Origin: DASWJZ01 sp964487455
Lineage (GTDB): Bacteria; Pseudomonadota; Alphaproteobacteria; Rhizobiales; Afifellaceae
NCBI GenBank assembly: GCA_964487455.1
Contig: CAZARE010000225.1
Span: 1 to 6,929 of the forward strand
DNA: 6,929 nt
Reading direction: 5' to 3'
A model generated the notes under the pieces. It was not told the origin of the DNA and did no database searches. It worked only from the letters and a program-made list of their open reading frames with translations. Numbering within the stretch: position 1 is the first letter of the stretch; each line of letters begins with the position of its first letter. Both the position numbers and the translations under genes were made by a program. Of this stretch, positions 1-4,467 are shown one piece after another.

Positions 1-94
1 GCGGGAGAGGGGGAGATGGAGAACGCAACGTGAGACCCCCTCTCCCGACCCTCGCCTGACGGCGAGGGCCACCCTCTCCCGCAAGGGGAGAGGG
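1..94. repeat. Three-hairpin palindromic intergenic repeat (CCCTCTCCC type)
   Basis: Three perfect stems follow one another: a 12-bp stem (2-13 with 36-47, 22-nt loop), an 8-bp stem (49-56 with 61-68, loop TGAC), and a 9-bp stem (72-80 with 86-94, loop GCAAG). The 9-mer GGGAGAGGG or its complement CCCTCTCCC appears four times, at 3-11, 38-46, 72-80 and 86-94, so the arms can exchange partners. Repeats of this style are common between genes in Hyphomicrobiales genomes; that statement is from general knowledge, since no second copy lies in this window. The element may continue to the left of the window. It could serve as a terminator for an unseen upstream gene, but no T-tract follows it. Confidence 0.7.
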
Positions 95-176
95 CACGCC
101 AATCGCAGAGCGGCGGTACTCTTCTGAGTCGACTGCGGCTCTTTCGATCATGCGTTCGCTCTATCGAACCCCGCGA
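95..176. other. Intergenic spacer with no recognisable feature
   Basis: The stretch between the leftmost repeat and the metZ promoter has no credible coding frame, ribosome-binding site or strong hairpin. It may hold upstream regulatory sites for metZ, but none is recognisable. Confidence 0.4.
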
Positions 177-205
177 TTGACGCCAAGGGCGGGAGGGGCT
201 ATCGG
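177..205 (+). promoter_or_regulatory. Probable sigma70-type promoter of metZ
   Basis: TTGACG at 177-182 is a near-perfect -35 box. It is separated by 17 bp from TATCGG at 200-205, an acceptable alphaproteobacterial -10. Transcription would start at about 211-213, exactly where the SAM-II aptamer begins (P1 arm at 214). This agreement between promoter and 5' end of the aptamer is the main support; the -10 box alone would be weak. Confidence 0.6.
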
Positions 206-211
206 AAAAGG

Positions 212-272
212 CTCGTGGTGATTTGTGCCGGCCGGCTTGCAACCACGCTAAACGAAGATGCTAAAAGGCCGG
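212..272 (+). ncRNA. SAM-II riboswitch aptamer upstream of metZ
   Basis: The sequence fits the SAM-II (metA motif) class of S-adenosylmethionine riboswitch, known mainly from alphaproteobacteria upstream of metA, metZ and related genes. The P1 stem is CGTGGT (214-219) with ACCACG (242-247). The conserved GATTTG follows at 220-225. Loop bases CCGGCC (228-233) form the H-type pseudoknot with GGCCGG (267-272), perfect over 6 bp. The characteristic A/U-rich joining strands (CTAAAC around 248 and GCTAAAAGG from 260) are present. SAM binding should stabilise the pseudoknot and lower metZ expression. The downstream elements point to control of transcription termination: the start codon lies 70 nt beyond the aptamer, and the usual alternative of masking the ribosome-binding site does not fit that distance. 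Confidence 0.93.
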
Positions 273-290
273 AGGTGGAAACCCCCGGTC
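267..290 (+). promoter_or_regulatory. Antiterminator hairpin of the metZ riboswitch
   Basis: GGCCGG (267-272), the 3' pseudoknot strand of the aptamer, can instead pair with CCGGTC (285-290). The stem continues inward as GG (274-275) with CC (283-284) and can close on a GAAA tetraloop (278-281), with A273 and T276 bulged. This hairpin excludes both the SAM-bound pseudoknot and the terminator stem, because it uses one arm of each. It is inferred to form when SAM is scarce and let transcription run into metZ. Confidence 0.6.
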
Positions 291-326
291 TTGTGCTTTC
301 TAGAGGGAGGCGCGGCCGGGCTTTTT
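284..326 (+). terminator. SAM-controlled intrinsic terminator in the metZ leader
   Basis: CCCGGTC (284-290) pairs with GGCCGGG (314-320) over 7 bp, one of them a G-U pair. A 23-nt loop lies between the arms, and one base after the stem comes TTTTT (322-326). The 5' arm is shared with the antiterminator, so the terminator can form only when the aptamer holds GGCCGG in its pseudoknot, that is, with SAM bound. The stem is short and the loop long, so efficiency is uncertain. The arrangement of mutually exclusive arms supports the call. Confidence 0.6.
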
Positions 327-342
327 GTTAGAGGTTTCCGCC

Positions 343-1569
343 ATGACGACCAGGTCCGGCCGAAAGCGCTTCCGTCCCGCAACCGAGCTTGTGCATGGCG
401 GCACCGCCCGCTCGCAGTTCGGCGAGACGTCGGAGGCGATCTTCCTCACCCAGGGCTACGTCTACGAGAACGCCGAGGCGGCCGAGGCGCGCTTCAAAGG
501 CGACGATCCGGGCTACGTCTATTCGCGCTACGCCAACCCGACCGTGGCGATGTTCGAGGAGCGCATGTGCCTGCTCGAAGGCGCCGAGGCGGGGCTGGCG
601 GTAGCGACCGGCATGGCTGCGGTCACCGCCTCGCTGCTCTGCGACCTCAAGGCCGGCGACCACGTCGTTTCCTCGCGCGCGCTCTTCGGCTCGTGCGACT
701 ACGTCATCGCCAACATCCTGCCGCGGCTCGGCATTGCCTCCACTTTGGTCGACGGCCGCGATATCGACGCGTGGAAGAAGGCAGTGCGCCCTGAGACACG
801 CGCCTTCTTCATGGAGAGCCCGTCCAACCCGACGCTGGAGCTAATCGACATCGAAGCGGTGGCGGAGATCGCGCGAAAGGCCGACGCGCGGCTCATCGTC
901 GACAACGTCTTCTCCACGCCGATCTTCCAGAAGCCGCTTCTGCTCGGCGCGCACACGGTCGTCTACTCGGCCACCAAGCACATCGACGGGCAGGGCCGTT
1001 GCCTCGGCGGTGTCGTACTCTCTGACGAGGCGTGGATCGAGGAGAAGCTCTTCCCCTACCTCAAGCATACAGGCCCGTCGCTCAGCCCGTTCAATGCTTG
1101 GGTGCTGCTGAAGGCGCTGGAGACGCTGGAGCTGCGCGTGACGCGGCAGGCCGAAAGCGCCGCGGCGCTGGCGGAGCTGCTCGTCGGGCACCCGGCGATC
1201 GAGCGCATCTACTATCCCGGCCATCCGAGCCATCCGCAATTCGCGCTGGCGGAGCGGCAGATGAGCTCGGGCGGCAACATGATCTCCTTCGACGTGGCGG
1301 GCGGCAAGCGGGCCGCCTTCGACATGCTGCGCGCGCTGCAGGTGGTGAAGATCTCCAACAATCTCGGCGACGCCAAGAGCCTGGTCACGCATCCGGCCAC
1401 CACCACGCATCAGCGGCTGAAGGACGAGGAGCGCGCCGCGCTCGGCATCGGCGACGGGCTGGTGCGGCTTTCCGTCGGACTGGAAGATCCGCAGGACCTT
1501 GCCGAGGACCTGGCGCAGGCGCTCGACGCGGCCATTACCGCCCCCGCCGTTCGCGCGGTGTCGGCTTAG
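343..1569 (+). CDS. metZ: O-succinylhomoserine sulfhydrylase
   Basis: MetZ is a cytoplasmic PLP enzyme that joins O-succinylhomoserine and sulfide to give homocysteine, the direct sulfhydrylation route of methionine synthesis. The 408-residue protein has the full Cys/Met-metabolism fold: the cofactor/tetramer motif YSRYANPT (60-67), ATGMAA (88-93), ESPSNPTLE (158-166), D187 in the DNVF motif for the PLP pyridine nitrogen, and K212 in YSATKH as the Schiff-base lysine. The C-terminal part carries HPATTTH and a conserved RLSVGLED. Length is normal for the family. I chose the ATG at 343 because GAGG (331-334) sits 8 nt upstream; a TTG at 325 lies inside the terminator T-tract and lacks a suitable Shine-Dalgarno. 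The SAM-II riboswitch upstream supports a methionine role. Cystathionine gamma-synthase or O-acetylhomoserine sulfhydrylase are possible alternatives, but the sequence reads most like MetZ. Confidence 0.95.
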   Translation: MTTRSGRKRFRPATELVHGGTARSQFGETSEAIFLTQGYVYENAEAAEARFKGDDPGYVYSRYANPTVAMFEERMCLLEGAEAGLAVATGMAAVTASLLCDLKAGDHVVSSRALFGSCDYVIANILPRLGIASTLVDGRDIDAWKKAVRPETRAFFMESPSNPTLELIDIEAVAEIARKADARLIVDNVFSTPIFQKPLLLGAHTVVYSATKHIDGQGRCLGGVVLSDEAWIEEKLFPYLKHTGPSLSPFNAWVLLKALETLELRVTRQAESAAALAELLVGHPAIERIYYPGHPSHPQFALAERQMSSGGNMISFDVAGGKRAAFDMLRALQVVKISNNLGDAKSLVTHPATTTHQRLKDEERAALGIGDGLVRLSVGLEDPQDLAEDLAQALDAAITAPAVRAVSA

Positions 1570-1595
1570 GCCGCCACGCAGCTCGTTTCCGTTTG

Positions 1596-1770
1596 TCATC
1601 CCGGTTCGACCCTCCCGGGTCTGGCCTTTGGCCAGCCCGAGGACAGGCTCCGGCCGAGACCGGGACCTATGATCACCGGGCAGTGCAGATACGAGAGGCG
1701 TCGTTGCCTCCCGCTTTCTGACATTAGTGTTCATGGGTCCCGGACAGGCGCTTCGCGCCTTCCGGGATGA
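1596..1770. repeat. Palindromic intergenic element with 9-bp terminal inverted repeats
   Basis: The element opens with TCATCCCGG (1596-1604) and closes with its exact complement CCGGGATGA (1762-1770). The left half is a long palindrome: TCCCGGT (1599-1605) pairs with ACCGGGA (1659-1665) around an inner hairpin of CGGG and CTGGCC (1616-1626) with GGCCAG and CCCG (1630-1639). The right end is a second hairpin: TCCCGG (1738-1743) with CCGGGA (1762-1767) enclosing AGGCGC/GCGCCT around TTC. A small GAGGC/GCCTC stem (1695-1710) lies between. Such TCATCCCGG-ended repeats are widespread in alphaproteobacterial genomes (general knowledge). It fills the gap between convergent metZ and the phosphatidyltransferase gene. 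No T-tract follows the hairpins, so a role as an intrinsic terminator is unproven. Confidence 0.7.
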
Positions 1771-1790
1771 AAATCGCAGAGGAAGTCGCG

Positions 1791-2396
1791 TCAGCGAAAC
1801 ACCTTCATCGCCAGCACGACGCGCGCGGCAGCCGTGACCAGCGTCAGCGCCGCGAAGAGATAGGCGAGCGGCGCGAAAGCTCCCGGAAACAGGCAGAACA
1901 GGCAGAAGACCGCGATCGTCTCCGTCGCCTCCGCCAGCCCGGTGGTGAAATAGAGCGACTTCGATCCACGCGCTTCGGTGGAGAGCTTCCGCCTTTCGGC
2001 GAAGACGGCATAGGCGAGGAACGTCGCGCCGTTCACGTAGAACGAGAAGATGAGCGTCGCGCCGGCGACGGCGTTGGCCGCCGGATCGGCGATGACGAAG
2101 CCGAGGGGGATGCCGCCATAAAAGGCGAAGTCGAGCACGATGTCGAGAAAGCCGCCGCGGTCGGTCTTCGCCGTGTGGCGCGCCACCGCCCCGTCGAGGC
2201 CGTCGCAGAGCCGGCTGAGAAGGAGGAGGAGCAGTCCCAGCCCGTAGAGCCTTAGCGCGATGGCGCCCGCCGCAACCAGCCCCAGGGCGAACCCCGCATA
2301 GGTGACCTGATCCGCGCCGACACCGAGTCGCGCGAGCGCCGCGCCGAGCCGGTCGAGCGTCGGATCGAGCAGCCGCCGCGCCGCGCCGTCGAGCAA
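1791..2396 (-). CDS. CDP-alcohol phosphatidyltransferase family membrane protein
   Basis: Members of this family transfer a phosphatidyl group from a CDP-alcohol to a second alcohol with release of CMP, in the inner membrane. The 201-residue protein carries the family signature D-x2-D-G-x2-A-R-x7-G-x3-D-x3-D: D65, D68, G69, A72, R73, G81, D85 and D89. These aspartates bind the metal and CDP moiety, and all are intact. About five or six hydrophobic segments are visible (roughly 33-62, 90-103, 110-132, 158-173, 177-192). The signature does not tell the acceptor, so phosphatidylglycerophosphate, phosphatidylinositol or phosphatidylcholine synthase activity cannot be assigned. No ATG is available. 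I chose the TTG at 2396 because a strong AAAGGAGG lies 8 nt upstream; a TTG at 2420, giving 209 residues, has GGAGG 10 nt upstream and is the alternative. The gene stands alone, convergent with metZ and divergent from the binding-protein gene. Confidence 0.88.
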   Translation of the reverse strand: MLDGAARRLLDPTLDRLGAALARLGVGADQVTYAGFALGLVAAGAIALRLYGLGLLLLLLSRLCDGLDGAVARHTAKTDRGGFLDIVLDFAFYGGIPLGFVIADPAANAVAGATLIFSFYVNGATFLAYAVFAERRKLSTEARGSKSLYFTTGLAEATETIAVFCLFCLFPGAFAPLAYLFAALTLVTAAARVVLAMKVFR

Positions 2397-2468
2397 AGCC
2401 GCCTCCTCCTTTCCCAGCAAGGCTCTTTCGCCTCCGACCTCTTTCCGTTTAGGGGAGAACGGGCGACA

Positions 2469-2504
2469 ATGCGACGCGAGTGGAACGAACTCGCCGAAGC
2501 GTGA
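2469..2504 (+). CDS. Putative 11-codon leader minicistron
   Basis: ATG at 2469 opens a frame encoding MRREWNELAEA and stops with TGA at 2502-2504. It has the only plausible ribosome-binding site of the region, AGGGGAG at 2451-2457, 11 nt upstream. Its stop overlaps the GTG at 2501 as GTGA, the usual geometry of translational coupling. The peptide resembles nothing I know. The frame may be chance, or it may load ribosomes for the downstream binding-protein gene, whose own candidate starts have no Shine-Dalgarno. Confidence 0.3.
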   Translation: MRREWNELAEA

Positions 2505-3367
2505 AGCCGCGGACCCGAACCTTGCGCCTACTCCTTCTCCTGACGGCTCTCGCCTGGCTCGTTCAGTCGGGCGCCGGTCTCGCCCAGCAGGGCGGCGCGC
2601 CGGAAGGCGAGGTCGTCGTTCCGAACTTCTGGGATCCGCGCGCGCGGCTGGAGCGCCCTTCCACCAGCGAGATCGGCACCATCCGCTTTCTCACGACGGA
2701 CGACTTCCCGCCCTTCGCCTTTCGCGACCATCGCGGCATTCTGATCGGCTTCGACATCGATTTGGCGGGCGCTGTGTGCTCCGCCCTCAGGATTCAGTGC
2801 GCCATCCAGACGCGGCCGTTCGGCACGCTGCTCGACGGCCTCAAGGATGGGACCGGCAACGCCGTCATTGCCGGGCTCGATCCGGAGCGGGCCGGCGCCG
2901 AGGGGCTCATCTCAACTCAGGCCTACCTCAAGATCCCCGGCCGCTTCGTCGTCGCGCAGGGCGCCGGCTTCAATCCCAACGGTCCGCCGCCCGAGCGCCT
3001 CGTCGGCGCCGTGTGCGACAGCGCGCATGCGGCCTACATCGCGCATTTCTTTCCTCACCTGAAGGTCGCCTGCTATCTCAATCCGGCGGCGGCGCTGGCG
3101 GAGGTCAAGGCGGGCACCCTCGCGGCCGTATTCGGCGATGCGCTGAGCCTGGCATTCTGGCTGCACGGTCCCGAATCGGAGGATTGCTGCCGCTTCTCCG
3201 GCGGCGCCTACCTGGACAGCCGCTATTTCGGCGCCGGGCTGTCGATCGTCGTGCGGGCGGAGGACCGCACGCTGAAGTCCGCGCTCGATTATGCGCTGCG
3301 CGAGGTCTACCGCTCCGGCACCTACGAGGAGCTTTATCTCCGCTATTTCCCCGTCAGCCTGTTCTGA
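2501..3367 (+). CDS. Exported family-3 solute-binding protein (amino-acid type)
   Basis: This is a periplasmic binding protein of the SBP_bac_3 type, whose relatives capture polar amino acids or other small solutes for ABC importers. The 288-residue protein starts with a signal peptide: a basic n-region with Arg at 4, 6 and 9, a leucine-rich core (10-21), and probable cleavage after A28 before QQ. Family features are the first-strand motif TTDDFPPFAFRD (about 65-76), GFDIDLAGAV (83-92), the LDPER segment (126-130), and the C-terminal RSGTYEELYLRYFP. The mature part has six cysteines (93, 100, 172, 191, 229, 230), more than usual for the family. No permease or ATPase gene lies nearby, so its transporter is unknown and it may be an orphan or sensory binding protein. 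The start is uncertain: GTG at 2501 overlaps a minicistron stop; GTG at 2480 adds seven residues. Neither has a clear Shine-Dalgarno. Confidence 0.85.
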   Translation: MKPRTRTLRLLLLLTALAWLVQSGAGLAQQGGAPEGEVVVPNFWDPRARLERPSTSEIGTIRFLTTDDFPPFAFRDHRGILIGFDIDLAGAVCSALRIQCAIQTRPFGTLLDGLKDGTGNAVIAGLDPERAGAEGLISTQAYLKIPGRFVVAQGAGFNPNGPPPERLVGAVCDSAHAAYIAHFFPHLKVACYLNPAAALAEVKAGTLAAVFGDALSLAFWLHGPESEDCCRFSGGAYLDSRYFGAGLSIVVRAEDRTLKSALDYALREVYRSGTYEELYLRYFPVSLF

Positions 3368-3383
3368 ATCCGCCGTCTTTGTG

Positions 3384-3475
3384 TCATTGCGGGCTTGACC
3401 CGGCAATCCATTCCGTTGCCGTTGCGGTGTGCGTTACCGTCCGGAACGGATGCCCGGATCAAGTCCGGGCATGAC
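3384..3475. repeat. Inverted-pair palindromic intergenic repeat
   Basis: Two diverged copies of one unit face each other. The left copy starts with GTCATTGCGGGCTTGACC at about 3383; the right copy, read on the minus strand from about 3476, starts with GTCATGCCCGGACTTGATCC. Both continue with a CCGG core and ATCC-TTCCG. The right copy forms a perfect 8-bp hairpin, TGCCCGGA (3451-3458) with TCCGGGCA (3464-3471), loop TCAAG. The left copy forms ATTGC/GCAAT (3386-3390 with 3403-3407) plus GGG/CCC with one bulge. Repeats of this look are common in alphaproteobacteria (general knowledge). It lies between the 3' ends of the convergent binding-protein and transglycosylase genes, and no T-tract marks it as an intrinsic terminator. 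Confidence 0.7.
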
Positions 3476-3491
3476 GACCAAGGTAGGATGC

Positions 3492-4310
3492 CTATCCTTC
3501 CGCCAGCCGCCGCGCGAACTCCGCCACCGTGCGCGAATAGACGTCCGACTTGTTCCATTGCTTGATGACGTTGAAGTTGGCGGAGCCCGGCATCCAGGAC
3601 TGGCCTGGCCGCCAGCCGTGTCCGCGCAGATAGTTGGCGGTGGAGGCAAGCACGTCGGGCGTGCTTCTGATGAGGTCGGGTCGGCCGTTGCCGTCGTAGT
3701 CGATGGCGAAAGCGAAATAAGAGGACGGCAGGAACTGCGTCTGACCGATCTCTCCGTGCAGGCCGCCGACCATCTGCGCGGCTGACAGGTCCCCTCGGTC
3801 GATGACGCGAAGCGCGTCGATGAGCTGTCCGGTGAAGAACGCCGAGCGGCGGCAATCGTAGGCGAGCGTGGCGACGGCGTCGATCACCGAGGCGTTGCCG
3901 CCGACGGCGCCGAAATCCGTCTCCAGCCCCCAGATCGCCACGACGATCTCCTTCGGCACGCCGAAGCTCTGCTCGATTCGCGAGAAGAGGCTGGCGTGCT
4001 TCGCCAGCATGCTCTTCGCTCTATTCACGCGCGGCGGGATCATGCGGCCGGCGAACTGCTCGAAGCTCTGCTTGAAGACCTTCTGGTTGCGGTCGAGGCG
4101 GATCGTCGCGCTGCTATAGCGGGCGCCATCCAGCGCCGAGGCGATCGTGCGCTGCGAGATTCCCTGCGCGGCGGCATCGCGCTTGAAGCTCTGGAGCCAG
4201 GCGCTAAAGCCCGAGCCGTCGTTGCCGCAGCCCTGGGCCAGGGCCGGGCCGCCGAGCGGAAGGAGGAGCGCAAAGGAAAGGGCGGCGAGCCGTCGTGTCA
4301 TCGATCGCAT
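3492..4310 (-). CDS. Lytic murein transglycosylase, MltB family
   Basis: The enzyme cleaves the MurNAc-GlcNAc bond of peptidoglycan with formation of 1,6-anhydroMurNAc, in the periplasm. The 272-residue protein has a signal peptide (Arg-Arg at 6-7, hydrophobic core to about 19, probable cleavage after A25) and one SLT_2/MltB catalytic domain. Catalytic Glu is E130 within AIWGLETDFG (125-134). The second signature is GEIGQTQFLPSSY (186-198), directly followed by an EF-hand-like loop with D204, D206, N208 and D212, which matches the calcium site of E. coli Slt35. The segment ASVIDAVATLAYD is also typical. The protein ends with the catalytic domain; the C-terminal peptidoglycan-binding domain of many longer relatives is absent. 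I chose the ATG at 4310 because it places the signal peptide at the N terminus; ATG at 4301 and 4358 are possible, the latter adding 16 atypical residues. Shine-Dalgarno sequences are weak for all. Confidence 0.92.
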   Translation of the reverse strand: MRSMTRRLAALSFALLLPLGGPALAQGCGNDGSGFSAWLQSFKRDAAAQGISQRTIASALDGARYSSATIRLDRNQKVFKQSFEQFAGRMIPPRVNRAKSMLAKHASLFSRIEQSFGVPKEIVVAIWGLETDFGAVGGNASVIDAVATLAYDCRRSAFFTGQLIDALRVIDRGDLSAAQMVGGLHGEIGQTQFLPSSYFAFAIDYDGNGRPDLIRSTPDVLASTANYLRGHGWRPGQSWMPGSANFNVIKQWNKSDVYSRTVAEFARRLAEG

Positions 4311-4390
4311 GAGTTGCCTGCATCTGGTCGCGGTTTGACGGATGCTATGTTCCTCCATCTTGGTTGCGCAACTCTGAAGGCGGCGCTCCG

Positions 4391-4419
4391 TTGATTCCGC
4401 TCGGGGCCGCCTCTAAGGT
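4391..4419 (+). promoter_or_regulatory. Possible lysK promoter
   Basis: TTGATT (4391-4396) resembles a -35 box and is followed after 17 bp by TAAGGT (4414-4419), a poor -10. A start near 4426 would give a leader of about 40 nt. The placement in the divergent gap between mltB-like and lysK genes is suitable, but the -10 match is weak. Confidence 0.3.
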
Positions 4420-4467
4420 CCGCGCCGTCCGCGCCATGCGCGGCCTGTTCCAGGCAAATCTGACGTC

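Noticed and set aside
325..345. TTG start for metZ at 325
   Set aside because: It falls in the terminator T-tract and lacks a well-spaced Shine-Dalgarno, while ATG 343 has GAGG 8 nt upstream.
258..794. 178-codon open frame starting with an ATG inside the riboswitch
   Set aside because: It runs out of frame through metZ with arginine-rich shadow composition; GGAGG at 271-275 lies after, not before, its ATG.
841..1734. 297-codon minus-strand open frame across metZ
   Set aside because: It is antisense to a clear PLP enzyme, is rich in Arg/His/Gln as expected for a shadow of GC-biased codons, and shows no domain.
1738..1767. Hairpin as a classical rho-independent terminator
   Set aside because: The stem is strong, but no T-tract follows it on either strand; it is better explained as the end of the palindromic repeat.
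1767..2255. 162-codon plus-strand frame opposite the phosphatidyltransferase
   Set aside because: It is antisense to a protein with an intact family signature, and its Glu/Arg-rich composition is the mirror of hydrophobic codons.
2776..3474. 232-codon plus-strand open frame inside the binding-protein gene
   Set aside because: It is the next reading frame of the binding-protein gene, arginine-rich, with no signal or domain.
4230..4245. Lipobox of the transglycosylase around C28
   Set aside because: The residues before the cysteine are A-Q-G; a leucine-type residue at -3 is missing, so an ordinary signal peptidase I site is more likely.
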